In this document: positions 28,621-37,423 of the stretch, piece by piece
Layout: each line of letters opens with the position of its first letter
Position numbering within the stretch: position 1 is the first letter of the stretch
Origin: JAZKFT01 sp965246935
GTDB lineage: Bacteria; Bacteroidota; Bacteroidia; Chitinophagales; Chitinophagaceae
Length of the DNA stretch: 64,000 nt
Assembly: GCA_965246935.1 (NCBI GenBank)
Contig: CBDFGC010000019.1
Coordinates: 186,001 to 250,000, forward strand
Direction of reading: 5' to 3'
Translations under genes and position numbers: made by a program
The notes under the pieces: generated by a model
Databases searched by the model: none
The model's input: only the letters and a program-made list of their open reading frames with translations
Told to the model about the DNA's origin: nothing

Positions 28621-29027
28621 TGAAACTTGAAAAGAATTGGCGACAAAAAACTCTGGAAAATCTGGAAAAGGACTTTTGGGGCAAACCAGAGTACGACAGT
28701 CATTTAGTAAAGCGTTGCCACGAACTTAGAAAACTTCCGTTGGACAGTTTTACAACAGAAGATTTGCGAATAATGATTGGACAACAAATTAGTTTGGACT
28801 ATTTAATTCCTTTAGCTCTTAAAGTTTTGACAATTGACATATTTTCAGAAGGAGATTTTTTTGAAGGCGACCTTTTGAAAAATATTTTGACAATTAACAC
28901 TGACTTTTGGAACGAAAACAAAAATTATTGGGCAACACTTGACAATCTAATTAAAAACAGACGAAGTGAAATTATTGCTCATAAATATGACACAACAAAC
29001 TTTGACAATAGCGTAAACCGACATTGA
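28620..29027 (+). CDS. CdiI-type contact-dependent inhibition immunity protein
   Basis: 135 residues. WRQKTLENLEKDFW at the start, then LVKRCHELRKLPLDSFTTED, LRIMIGQQISLDYLIPLAL and EGDFFEGDLLKNIL match the CdiI_2-like immunity family found with CDI and polymorphic toxins. These proteins bind and block a delivered toxin. No CdiA toxin is in the window, so this is a stand-alone (orphan) immunity gene. It overlaps the previous gene by one base (TAATG). The closing palindrome starts 10 bp after its stop. Confidence 0.78.
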   Translation: MKLEKNWRQKTLENLEKDFWGKPEYDSHLVKRCHELRKLPLDSFTTEDLRIMIGQQISLDYLIPLALKVLTIDIFSEGDFFEGDLLKNILTINTDFWNENKNYWATLDNLIKNRRSEIIAHKYDTTNFDNSVNRH

Positions 29028-29035
29028 GCAAAAAG

Positions 29036-29234
29036 GCTGCACACAACATGGGGTTTTGTGCAAGCAGGGCTTGACGTTCAAACTTCGGCTGTTTGCATCG
29101 CTGTACTTTGGTTCGGGCTGGACGGAATTCTGTTGGGCTTTTAGTTGTTATCTTGTACTTTTATTTCTTTATTGGGCTTCAGTTCCGGGCTGGACAATCA
29201 ACAATGCCCTGCCTGCACAAAGCCCTGTTCGTTG
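29036..29234 (+). repeat. attC-like site B
   Basis: Left core GCTGCACACAAC complements the cassette start GTTGTGTGCAACC (28321) at 12 of 13 positions when extended. Left arm CATGGGGTTTTGTGCAAGC pairs with right arm GCCTGCACAAAGCCCTG. The interior has repeated GGGCTGGAC words. Nearly identical to sites F and G. Confidence 0.8.
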
Positions 29235-29279
29235 GCTGTAATTTTATCATAAACATTAAAATTTTAAGAAATTAGACAA

Positions 29280-30023
29280 ATGAAAAATTATTTGTCATCA
29301 TTACTACCAAGACTAAAACAATTCAGTCAAGACTTGGACAAGAAAGAAATTTTTGTAGACATTCCATGGGTTATTGTTGATGAGCAACAAAATCAACAGA
29401 AATATATTTTTAAGCGTAACGGAGATTTATTAATGTCGTTAAACGGACAAGTCACAATTGGAAAATGGGAATACTTATCTTCTGCAAAAAGTTTATTAAT
29501 AGACCGTATCGTTGACAAAATTTTATTAAATCAAAACTTTATTGATACAGCAGTTATGGTTTTAAAGAAAGATGGTCTTAAGGATGAAAATTTAATATTG
29601 GCAAATGAAATTTTATTACCTGACTTAGACGTTGTTCGTTATCTTAAAAACTTATTTTATAAAAAGAATAGTATTGCACTTGGCTTATTAAAAACTGGAG
29701 AAACACTTGAATTTAATAATTATCAAGGATTTATTGACGGAAATAAAGTTACAATTGAAGGAGACCCTGTACCAGACGGAGTGGTGGAATTTGCCAAAAC
29801 AGATAAAAAGCTTGTTATTGAAAACAGTAAAATAATAAGAGTATTAGTAAAACAAAGCTATGACACCAATTTCGGAAAAATAATCATTGAACAAACGGAA
29901 AATTCATCGCCTTCAAAAGGAGATTTTGTTTACCTAGACGAAAATGTTTACGCACCTGACGGAAAATATAAGTTAGGTTTTATGCGACACATTACTGTCG
30001 AAAACGGACGAATCATTAAATAG
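29280..30023 (+). CDS. cassette C: soluble protein of unknown function
   Basis: 247 residues, no signal peptide or membrane segment. The N-terminal third has VDIPWVIVDEQ, KYIFKRNGDLLMSLNGQV and GKWEYL, the middle is helical, and the C-terminal half is beta-rich with FMRHITVENGRIIK at the end. The pattern of a parameter-carrying beta domain resembles uncharacterised Bacteroidota proteins, but I cannot name a family. It is the only gene in its cassette, starting 49 bp after the GTTG edge. Strongly A+T-rich. Confidence 0.65.
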   Translation: MKNYLSSLLPRLKQFSQDLDKKEIFVDIPWVIVDEQQNQQKYIFKRNGDLLMSLNGQVTIGKWEYLSSAKSLLIDRIVDKILLNQNFIDTAVMVLKKDGLKDENLILANEILLPDLDVVRYLKNLFYKKNSIALGLLKTGETLEFNNYQGFIDGNKVTIEGDPVPDGVVEFAKTDKKLVIENSKIIRVLVKQSYDTNFGKIIIEQTENSSPSKGDFVYLDENVYAPDGKYKLGFMRHITVENGRIIK

Positions 30024-30055
30024 TATTTTGGTTGTTGCAATCAATTGACAAAAAC

Positions 30056-30253
30056 TACAGCCAACAAAGGCATTGCTAAAAGCGTGGCTGACAATGCAAA
30101 CTTCAACATCAGTAATTCTATTAAGCTGCATATTCATCTTGACCCAACGCTAATGAGCATTTATTTTTATCTTCAACTTTTGTGTTTTAATTTGGCTTCA
30201 GTCATCAGCTGAAGGAATGCTATAATCACGCCTTCAGCAATGCTACAACGTTG
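30056..30253 (+). repeat. attC-like site C
   Basis: Left core CTACAGCCAAC matches 10 of 11 of the complement of the cassette start GTTGGCTGTAA (29231). Left arm GGCATTGCTAAAAGCGTG pairs with right arm CACGCCTTCAGCAATGC. These arms differ from those of B yet keep pairing, showing that structure rather than sequence is conserved. GTTG at 30250. Confidence 0.78.
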
Positions 30254-30289
30254 GTGGCTATTATAAACGACATTTCGTTCCAATTCAAA

Positions 30290-30838
30290 ATGACGACACA
30301 AGAACTTCAAGAAAGGCTATATGAATTCGTAAAGCCCAGTTATCCTGACATTAAAATTAATGTTGTGGACACAGCAGAAAATGTTCGTCAATTATATTTC
30401 ACGGACGACAAGTTTGAAGTTATTTATCCCAAACAACGTTATCACTATTTGACACATTTAATTCCATCCGATTTTTACAACCAAAATTTGCAGGACACAG
30501 AATGGTTTGAACTTGCACCAAATGAAAATCCTGACGAACTTGATTATCACGACCAAGAGACAATTGGCGAAATCAAACAGCCCATACTTTCAGTACTAAA
30601 AGACAAGGTTGGCTTTGTCGCACTTCTTGACAAAGAATTTATGTCGGAAAATGTAAAATGTTTTGGGGACTTCAGACATTCAAAAAGCATTTTGACAGAC
30701 TTAAAATTTTCAAACCAAGACCAGTTTGACATATTTCACGTTTTAATGAATGAAGGAGGTTATTGTGACTGCGAAATTTTATACAACGTTTTTAGAGATT
30801 GCGAATACTCAAAAAAAAATATTGGAAAGACAGGGTAG
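30290..30838 (+). CDS. cassette D: DUF2695 protein, first of two identical copies
   Basis: 182 residues from ATG 30290. A longer TTG reading from 30251 would overlap the recombination core and is unlikely. The C-terminus (QFDIFHVLMNEGGYCDCEIL) is the DUF2695 signature with the conserved GGYCDCE. The N-terminal part (LQERLYEFVKPSYPDIKINVV) is a separate helical and beta domain. Function unknown. The next cassette is an exact copy at a distance of 788 bp. Confidence 0.75.
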   Translation: MTTQELQERLYEFVKPSYPDIKINVVDTAENVRQLYFTDDKFEVIYPKQRYHYLTHLIPSDFYNQNLQDTEWFELAPNENPDELDYHDQETIGEIKQPILSVLKDKVGFVALLDKEFMSENVKCFGDFRHSKSILTDLKFSNQDQFDIFHVLMNEGGYCDCEILYNVFRDCEYSKKNIGKTG

Positions 30839-30842
30839 AATA

Positions 30843-31041
30843 ACAGCCACCAACATGGGGTTTGCTACTATGCTGGCAGACGAATAAATCCTCATCTTTT
30901 TGTTCGCTATCAGCAGCGGTTCGGTCAGACGTAATTCTATTTGGCTTTTGTTCTTATCTTCATCATCAGTAATTTTATTAAGCTTCAACTCCGGGCTGGA
31001 CGTTTTCCAAATTCCAGCACAGCAGCAAGCCCCCTACGTTG
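30843..31041 (+). repeat. attC-like site D
   Basis: Left core ACAGCCACCAAC complements GTTGGTGGCTAT (30250) at 11 of 12. Left arm GGGGTTTGCTACTATGCTGG pairs with right arm CCAGCACAGCAGCAAGCCCC. GTTG at 31038 starts the duplicate cassette. Confidence 0.8.
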
Positions 31042-31077
31042 GTGGCTATTATAAACGACATTTCGTTCCAATTCAAA

Positions 31078-31626
31078 ATGACGACACAAGAACTTCAAGA
31101 AAGGCTATATGAATTCGTAAAGCCCAGTTATCCTGACATTAAAATTAATGTTGTGGACACAGCAGAAAATGTTCGTCAATTATATTTCACGGACGACAAG
31201 TTTGAAGTTATTTATCCCAAACAACGTTATCACTATTTGACACATTTAATTCCATCCGATTTTTACAACCAAAATTTGCAGGACACAGAATGGTTTGAAC
31301 TTGCACCAAATGAAAATCCTGACGAACTTGATTATCACGACCAAGAGACAATTGGCGAAATCAAACAGCCCATACTTTCAGTACTAAAAGACAAGGTTGG
31401 CTTTGTCGCACTTCTTGACAAAGAATTTATGTCGGAAAATGTAAAATGTTTTGGGGACTTCAGACATTCAAAAAGCATTTTGACAGACTTAAAATTTTCA
31501 AACCAAGACCAGTTTGACATATTTCACGTTTTAATGAATGAAGGAGGTTATTGTGACTGCGAAATTTTATACAACGTTTTTAGAGATTGCGAATACTCAA
31601 AAAAAAATATTGGAAAGACAGGGTAG
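31078..31626 (+). CDS. cassette E: DUF2695 protein, second identical copy
   Basis: Same 182-residue protein as at 30290. Bases 30250-31037 and 31038-31825 agree over the full 788 bp, including the recombination site. This is a tandem duplication of one whole cassette with no sequence left over. A recent event, or capture of two circles of the same cassette, explains the identity. An assembly duplication is also possible. Confidence 0.75.
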   Translation: MTTQELQERLYEFVKPSYPDIKINVVDTAENVRQLYFTDDKFEVIYPKQRYHYLTHLIPSDFYNQNLQDTEWFELAPNENPDELDYHDQETIGEIKQPILSVLKDKVGFVALLDKEFMSENVKCFGDFRHSKSILTDLKFSNQDQFDIFHVLMNEGGYCDCEILYNVFRDCEYSKKNIGKTG

Positions 31627-31630
31627 AATA

Positions 31631-31829
31631 ACAGCCACCAACATGGGGTTTGCTACTATGCTGGCAGACGAATAAATCCTCATCTTTTTGTTCGCTATCA
31701 GCAGCGGTTCGGTCAGACGTAATTCTATTTGGCTTTTGTTCTTATCTTCATCATCAGTAATTTTATTAAGCTTCAACTCCGGGCTGGACGTTTTCCAAAT
31801 TCCAGCACAGCAGCAAGCCCCCTACGTTG
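31631..31829 (+). repeat. attC-like site E
   Basis: Exact copy of site D, 788 bp further on. The following cassette starts GTTGGTGGCTATTTTAG and thus shares its first 13 bases with cassettes D and E. Confidence 0.8.
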
Positions 31830-31893
31830 GTGGCTATTTTAGCGAGACCAAAATGGTTCGGATAAACTTATAACAACAAAAACTTACTTAAAT

Positions 31894-32961
31894 ATGAAAT
31901 ACTCATTGATGGTACTTTCTTTTCTGTTCGGTATCGTTTTTTTGACGTTTACAAACAAAACAAATAAGAATTATGAAACTTCGTTAAATCAAAAATCACA
32001 TGATTGTGATGCAGTGACAGGAATGGAGAAAGTTATTTGTCTTGTAAATGCCTTTAAAGCAACATTGTCCTCATCTCAAATTCCAAATTTGGAAATTGAA
32101 TATACAAAAGACAATATTGAAATTTGGTCAAATTTACCAGCGGCTATATCACCAAGATTAGGCTTAAGAATGGGCGACCTAAGTAATAATCAATTAGTTG
32201 CTGCAAAGGCTCTAATTAAAGAGATTACTGGTTCTACTCCTAATGAAGGCTGGGATGAAATGCAGCAAGTATGGATGGCAGATGATTTTCTCAACACAAA
32301 AGAGCCAGGCGGAAAATATGGAGCAGGTAATTATTATATTGCCTTTTTAGGAACACCAGCAATGAATGGAACATTTGAAATATTACTTACTGGCCATCAT
32401 TACACAATAGCCAACACATACAAAAATGGAAAATTAGCTGGTGCGACACCACGTTTCGAAGCTGTAGAACCCTTTTCTTTTGTATGGAATGGCAAGACTT
32501 ATGCCCCAATTAGCCAAGAGAGAGCTGCCATGTCTGCTTTACTGAATTCACTTACTGAAAAGCAGTTAATCGAAGCAAAATCGCCAAATATTTTTACGAA
32601 CATCCTTTTGAAACCACTAAATAATTGGGAATTTCCTGAGAAAAGCACAGGATTACAATTAATTGGATTATCACCGACCCAAAAAGAACTTGTAATTAAA
32701 GTAATTAAAACTTACACCGAAGACATAAGCGACAATGATGCCTCAATAATTCTTTCTAAGTACATATCTGAATTAGACAGTACATTTATTATTTACAGCG
32801 GGACAAAGGCATTAGCAACTCAAAACGATTATTTCCGTATTGATGGTCCACACATTTGGATAGAACTTAGTGTGCAACGAGGACAAGTTTTACCTAATGA
32901 ACCTTACCATTTCCATTCCATTTGGCGTGATAGAAAAAGTGATTATGGTGGGACACACTAA
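31894..32961 (+). CDS. cassette F: exported DUF3500 protein
   Basis: 355 residues with an N-terminal signal peptide (LMVLSFLFGIVFLTFTN). The body fits DUF3500: LRMGDLSNNQLVAAKALIKE, GNYYIAFLGTPAMNGTFEIL, LTGHHYTIANTY and, near the end, GPHIWIELSVQRG with PYHFHSIWRD. DUF3500 proteins are periplasmic or secreted with no proven function. The conserved His-rich motifs (GHHYT, YHFHSIWRD) could bind a metal. It is the only gene in its cassette. Confidence 0.8.
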   Translation: MKYSLMVLSFLFGIVFLTFTNKTNKNYETSLNQKSHDCDAVTGMEKVICLVNAFKATLSSSQIPNLEIEYTKDNIEIWSNLPAAISPRLGLRMGDLSNNQLVAAKALIKEITGSTPNEGWDEMQQVWMADDFLNTKEPGGKYGAGNYYIAFLGTPAMNGTFEILLTGHHYTIANTYKNGKLAGATPRFEAVEPFSFVWNGKTYAPISQERAAMSALLNSLTEKQLIEAKSPNIFTNILLKPLNNWEFPEKSTGLQLIGLSPTQKELVIKVIKTYTEDISDNDASIILSKYISELDSTFIIYSGTKALATQNDYFRIDGPHIWIELSVQRGQVLPNEPYHFHSIWRDRKSDYGGTH

Positions 32962-32995
32962 ATAATCAAAAAATTATGAAAATTTAGAATGACAA

Positions 32996-33195
32996 AACAG
33001 CCACCAACATGGGGTTTTGTGCAAGCAGGGCTTGACGTTCAAACTTCGGCTGTTTGCATCGCTGTACTTTGGTTCGGGCTGGACGGAATTCTGTTGGGCT
33101 TTTAGTTGTTATCTTATACTTTTATTTCTTTATTGGGCTTCAGTTCCGGGCTGGACAATCAACAATGCCCTGCCTGCACAAAGCCCTGTTCGTTG
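32996..33195 (+). repeat. attC-like site F
   Basis: Left core AACAGCCACCAAC complements GTTGGTGGCTATT (31826) at 12 of 13. The rest is almost the same as site B although the cores differ, so core and body vary independently. GTTG at 33192. Confidence 0.8.
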
Positions 33196-33227
33196 TGCGT
33201 CATTGTAAAACGACATCCTACTAACTA

Positions 33228-35165
33228 ATGAAAGAAATATACAGACTGCTAATTGAATTCAAGACTTTACATCCTTTGAGATTTTGGACAGCTATTTTTA
33301 TAGCGACAATCTTAATCGTGACTGCAATTTGGAGACTTACGAGAAAAAAGCGAAAATCAAAAATTATACAGACTGAAAATCAAAGTACTTCAATAGTAGT
33401 AGCTACAGACGAAGAATTTGTTACTCAAAAAACTGCGACACAAAAAGAGGCTAAGCCACAACCCAAAGTTTATTCTGAAACATCCATTATTAGCAGTTTA
33501 CAAGTAAGTGAACCTACACCCATTTATATAAAACCAACTGAAACTAAACAACAAAAGACGATACCAAAAGTCGAAACAGTTGAAGTTAAGCCGAAAGCTA
33601 AAATAGAACCGATAAAACCCAAAGTTGAAGCGGTGGAAGTTAAGTCGAAAGCTAAACCAAAATCTGAAGAACAACTTCCAAAAGCTAAAGAAGAAACAAC
33701 AAAATCTAAAGATGAAGTTGTATTTGTTAATTATGAATTTTTAAAAGTTGAAACAACAAACTCGTATCCTATTTTTCGTTTCCCCAAAAAAGGTACAATA
33801 GTTAGAAGTTATAGATTAGGAAATACAAAACGAAGAGGATTTAAAGAAGAATCATTTCAAAAATCTATTGAACAATATTTTGGAAAGCAGTTTACAGTTT
33901 TAGGAAATGCAAGGCTCAACACAGGAAAGGAAACACGACCTTTCGAGCCAGACATTGCGATAATTGACAAATCAAATACTACCAACCTTAGAATAGATAT
34001 TGAAATAGATGAACCATACGCAGGAATAACTCGACAGCCAACACATTGCAAAGGCGATGATATTAATAGGGACATATACTTTGTTGATAGAGGTTGGGTT
34101 GTTATTCGGTTTTCAGAGTATCAAGTCCATTTGCAAGAAAACGACTGTTTACGATTTATTGCAGAAACAATAAAATCAGCAATCACAAAATATGACATAC
34201 CAACCCAATTAGTAAACCAACCTTCATTACAAACCGAAAAACTTTGGGATATTGTGCAAGCTCAAAAGTGGGAGAAAGCAAAGTACAGAGAACAATATCT
34301 AAATCATTCTTTTGAAACCACAGAAGAGCAAACAGAAACAATTGAGAGAGATTTTGACGAGCAAGAACTTGAGGAGGAAAAATTAGTTATAACTACTTTA
34401 ATTGGAGAAGTTGACAGCAAAAAATCTTTAGCCTACAATCTTAAAAATAAACATCCAAGAGACAGCAGAATTAAATTTTATCCTGAGCCTCATATATACA
34501 CTATTGACAACACACCTGCCCCATCTGCAAGTGCAATAATTGCAAAATTTTTTCCCGAATTTGACTCTTATGGCAAAGCCAGTAATTTAAGCCAAAACAA
34601 TCCGTTGTTTGGATTACCAGTTGAAGAAATAGTAGGAATATGGAATTCAAAGGGTATGGAAGCAGCCAATCAAGGAACATATTTACACGAACAAATTGAG
34701 AAATTTTATCTTGGACAAGATTATGAAAAAACTGAAGAATTTCATTTGTTTGAACAATTCTGTATTGACCATCCAAATCTTAATCCTCATAGAACAGAAT
34801 GGAGAGTATTTGATGAAGAACATCACATTGCTGGAACAATAGACTTGATTATTAAAAATGGGGCTGGCTATGAACTATATGATTGGAAAAGAAGTAAAAA
34901 AATAATTGACACATATAGCGGAAGTGCAATCACCACTGACACTTGGGGGAATTTTGGGGTTGGACAACTTTCAACAATACACGACACAAGCTACAATAGG
35001 TATTGTCTTCAACAGAGTTTGTATAAATACATTCTTGAAAAAAATTATGGCTTAGTTGTTTCCAAAATGTTTCTCATAGTGTTATATCCCGACTATGACA
35101 GATATTATAAAGTTGAAGTACCATATCTAAAAGACAAAGCAGAATACATTTTAAGGACACTGTAG
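33228..35165 (+). CDS. cassette G: membrane-anchored protein with two PD-(D/E)XK-like nuclease domains
   Basis: 645 residues. A transmembrane helix at about 18-36 is followed by a Lys/Glu/Pro-rich linker (80-165) with repeated VEVKPKAK/VEVKSKAK. Domain 1 (about 185-325) has FEPDIAII (D242) and IDIEIDEPY (E259), fitting a DUF559/Vsr-like nuclease. A coiled acidic linker leads to domain 2 (about 415-645) with GTYLHEQIEKF (H487), GTIDLI (D539), YDWKRSKK (D552, K554) and QQSLYKYILE, a RecB/Cas4-like set with the Q-xxx-Y motif. Two nuclease folds in one inner-membrane protein suggest defence against incoming DNA. This is inferred, and no such architecture is known to me. Confidence 0.72.
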   Translation: MKEIYRLLIEFKTLHPLRFWTAIFIATILIVTAIWRLTRKKRKSKIIQTENQSTSIVVATDEEFVTQKTATQKEAKPQPKVYSETSIISSLQVSEPTPIYIKPTETKQQKTIPKVETVEVKPKAKIEPIKPKVEAVEVKSKAKPKSEEQLPKAKEETTKSKDEVVFVNYEFLKVETTNSYPIFRFPKKGTIVRSYRLGNTKRRGFKEESFQKSIEQYFGKQFTVLGNARLNTGKETRPFEPDIAIIDKSNTTNLRIDIEIDEPYAGITRQPTHCKGDDINRDIYFVDRGWVVIRFSEYQVHLQENDCLRFIAETIKSAITKYDIPTQLVNQPSLQTEKLWDIVQAQKWEKAKYREQYLNHSFETTEEQTETIERDFDEQELEEEKLVITTLIGEVDSKKSLAYNLKNKHPRDSRIKFYPEPHIYTIDNTPAPSASAIIAKFFPEFDSYGKASNLSQNNPLFGLPVEEIVGIWNSKGMEAANQGTYLHEQIEKFYLGQDYEKTEEFHLFEQFCIDHPNLNPHRTEWRVFDEEHHIAGTIDLIIKNGAGYELYDWKRSKKIIDTYSGSAITTDTWGNFGVGQLSTIHDTSYNRYCLQQSLYKYILEKNYGLVVSKMFLIVLYPDYDRYYKVEVPYLKDKAEYILRTL

Positions 35166-35173
35166 AAAACAAC

Positions 35174-35372
35174 GAACGCACAACATGGGGTTTTGTGCAA
35201 GCAGGGCTGGACGTTGTTAACTTCGGCTGTTTGCATCGCTGTACTTTGGTTCGGGCTGGACGGAATTCTGTTGGGCTTTTGGTTGTTATCTTGTACTTTT
35301 ATTTCTTTATTGGGCTGCAGTTCCGGGCTGGACAAACAACAATGCCCTGCCTGCACAAAGCCCTGTTCGTTG
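35174..35372 (+). repeat. attC-like site G
   Basis: Left core ACGCACAAC complements the first 9 bases of the cassette (GTTGTGCGT, 33192). Body nearly the same as B and F. GTTG at 35369. Confidence 0.78.
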
Positions 35373-35402
35373 GCTGCAAAATTTATTGACACTCTAATTA
35401 TC

Positions 35403-35885
35403 ATGGAAGACTTTTCAATAACGACACGAACGACTCCAAAGGAATATGCGAAAATTATGCTTATTGGACTTTATAAAAAGCCTGTATTCATTCTTATGAC
35501 GGTTTTCGGATTGTATTTATTGACAACAGTAATCCTTGACCATTTTGAAGTAATCAATTATTATTCTGAAAGACCTTATTTGGAAATATTTGGCGGCTTG
35601 TTTATTTTGTTTGTGCCACTTTTAATTACACTGATGGCAGTTAGACAATTTACTTCAAATCCTAACTTTAAAAATAATATCAAGTATACATTTGGCGACA
35701 AAGGAATGACTGTTGAAGGACAAACTTTCAAAGGAGAATTTTCTTGGGCACATATAATTAAACAAAAAGAAATTAGTAAGTTCTTGATTTTGTATCATAG
35801 CAAAAGAATGGGAAACTTTATTGACAAAACAAAGTTGACAACTGAACAATTACAATTTATTAAAGCAAAAGTTGGACAGAGATAA
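35403..35885 (+). CDS. cassette H: YcxB-like membrane protein
   Basis: 160 residues from ATG 35403. A longer frame from 35193 would run through the recombination site and is not used. Two membrane helices (VFILMTVFGLYLLTTVIL and EIFGGLFILFVPLLITL) are followed by a C-terminal beta domain (YTFGDKGMTVEGQTFKGEFSW, FLILYHSKRMGNFIDK), the usual layout of YcxB-like proteins. Function unknown. Only gene in its cassette. Confidence 0.72.
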   Translation: MEDFSITTRTTPKEYAKIMLIGLYKKPVFILMTVFGLYLLTTVILDHFEVINYYSERPYLEIFGGLFILFVPLLITLMAVRQFTSNPNFKNNIKYTFGDKGMTVEGQTFKGEFSWAHIIKQKEISKFLILYHSKRMGNFIDKTKLTTEQLQFIKAKVGQR

Positions 35886-36086
35886 TTCTGCAGCCAACAA
35901 GTGGTTTGGCAAAAAACTGGCTGACGTAACGCAATCTCAACTTTTGTTTTGCTATTCAGCTTAGTAATCAGCTCGACATTATAAATTTGGCAATAGAATA
36001 AACAATGAACTTTTAATTATAAATTTAGCAGCAGTTCGGGCTGACGAATTTCAAATACCAGTTCTTCGCCAAGCCGTTCAACGTTG
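35886..36086 (+). repeat. attC-like site H
   Basis: Left core TTCTGCAGCCAAC complements GTTGGCTGCAAAA (35369) at 12 of 13. Left arm GGTTTGGCAAAAAACTGG pairs with right arm CCAGTTCTTCGCCAAGCC. GTTG at 36083. Confidence 0.78.
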
Positions 36087-36137
36087 CCTTCAATAATTGA
36101 GGAACAGCGTTACAACAATTTCAACTTTTAGAATAGT

Positions 36138-37145
36138 ATGACTAATAAAGTAACAGTAAGTTCATCATCTAAAGACCTTCATGGCGACACACACTCTTTA
36201 GACATGCTTACTAAAGGAGTAGAAACCATAAACGGTACTACAAAAATGCGAATGTTGATAAATCACCGACGAGATTTACCACCTATTGGCTATTGGGACA
36301 ATGCGGAATTGGACGAACATAATTCTGTTTATCTTTTAAAAGCTGAACAAATTTTTTATAGCAAGAGGGAAACGATAACTGATAAGCCCGGTTTAATTAA
36401 AGAGAGTTTTGACAAATCAATTGCTTTTATTCAAAGACCTTTTGAAGATAATCAACCCTTGACACTAACTATTGACAAGAACAATTTTAAATCATGGGAC
36501 GAAGTAAAATCAATCACCGAGACGATTATTAATGAAACTGAACAACCAGTTGAAGTAAACCATGATGTTCGTAAAGACCTTATACCAGACCCGAGACTAA
36601 TTGTTACGCTAACAACATATTATTCAGTCATCTACCCGTTAATAAAACCATTCTTAAAAAAAATGGGCGAAAAAATAGCGGAAGATATAGCTGATGATAT
36701 TTATGAAAAATCAAAAACTAAAATCAAGGGATTTTTAACAGACATAAAAAAGCAAATAACAACAGTCCGTAAAAAAGCATTACCGCAAAATAAGAAACTG
36801 ATAACCATCTTTGAAATACCTGGTAAACCATATATAGAACTTCATGCTATAACAGATAACGCAGACCTTATCATTAAATCTCTGAATGAAAAGAAAATTT
36901 TTAAAATTCACCAGCAACTAAACGAATTAAGTGAAATGGTCAACATTACCGAGGCTCATTTCAAGTTGAATGAAAAAGGTAATTGGAAATTTACATACCT
37001 TATTACAGAAGACGGAGCTATCATTGGCACAAAAGACATCATGGCTAAGAGAGATTATTTACATCAACGTATTAACTTGAGACCAATAAAAGGTTTTAGT
37101 ATTGGAGCAGACGTGAAATATTCAGAATACGAAGAACTGCCTTAG
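36138..37145 (+). CDS. cassette I: protein of unknown function
   Basis: 335 residues, no signal peptide. The N-terminal region has DLHGDTHSLDMLTKGVETIN and MRMLINHRRDLPPIGYWDNA, which faintly recalls prohead-protease-like folds (a conserved His in NHRRD), but the catalytic Ser is not identifiable. The middle (about 150-215) is helical and basic, and the C-terminus is a beta domain (FKLNEKGNWKFTYLITEDGA). It is the only gene in its cassette and lies on the plus strand like the others. Function not assigned. Confidence 0.6.
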   Translation: MTNKVTVSSSSKDLHGDTHSLDMLTKGVETINGTTKMRMLINHRRDLPPIGYWDNAELDEHNSVYLLKAEQIFYSKRETITDKPGLIKESFDKSIAFIQRPFEDNQPLTLTIDKNNFKSWDEVKSITETIINETEQPVEVNHDVRKDLIPDPRLIVTLTTYYSVIYPLIKPFLKKMGEKIAEDIADDIYEKSKTKIKGFLTDIKKQITTVRKKALPQNKKLITIFEIPGKPYIELHAITDNADLIIKSLNEKKIFKIHQQLNELSEMVNITEAHFKLNEKGNWKFTYLITEDGAIIGTKDIMAKRDYLHQRINLRPIKGFSIGADVKYSEYEELP

Positions 37146-37185
37146 ATATTCAAAACGACAGCCTACGCAATATTACTGCAGGCAA

Positions 37186-37374
37186 CATGGGGTTTGCTGC
37201 AAGTGTGGCTGGACGTTGTTAGCTTCGGCAGCGGTTCGCTATTGTGCTTCAGTTTCGGCGGACGGAACTCTGTTGGGCTTTTGATTTTTAACTTGTACAT
37301 TTAGTTCTTTATTGAGGAGCGGTTCCGGGCGGACAGAATACAAATTCCACACCTGCAGCAAGCCCTGTTCGTTG
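37186..37374 (+). repeat. attC-like site I
   Basis: Left core CTGCAGGCAAC complements GTTGCCTTCAA (36083) at 9 of 11. Left arm GGGGTTTGCTGCAAGTGTGG pairs with right arm CCACACCTGCAGCAAGCCC. GTTG at 37371. Confidence 0.78.
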
Positions 37375-37423
37375 TAGGCAATGCTATCGGACACACCCAA
37401 CTAATTTATCAGAAAACTCTCTA

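Noticed and set aside
30251..30292. TTG start giving a 195-residue DUF2695 protein
   Set aside because: The TTG belongs to the cassette core GTTGGTGG. The ATG at 30290 starts the part that looks like real protein.
35193..35402. N-terminal extension of the YcxB-like protein, and small frames inside other palindromes (25610, 29056, 33017, 39284)
   Set aside because: They translate the recombination sites, repeat the same peptide at several sites and have no independent support.
36138..37145. Phage prohead protease
   Set aside because: Only a weak N-terminal resemblance, no catalytic serine identified, and no other phage structural gene in the window.
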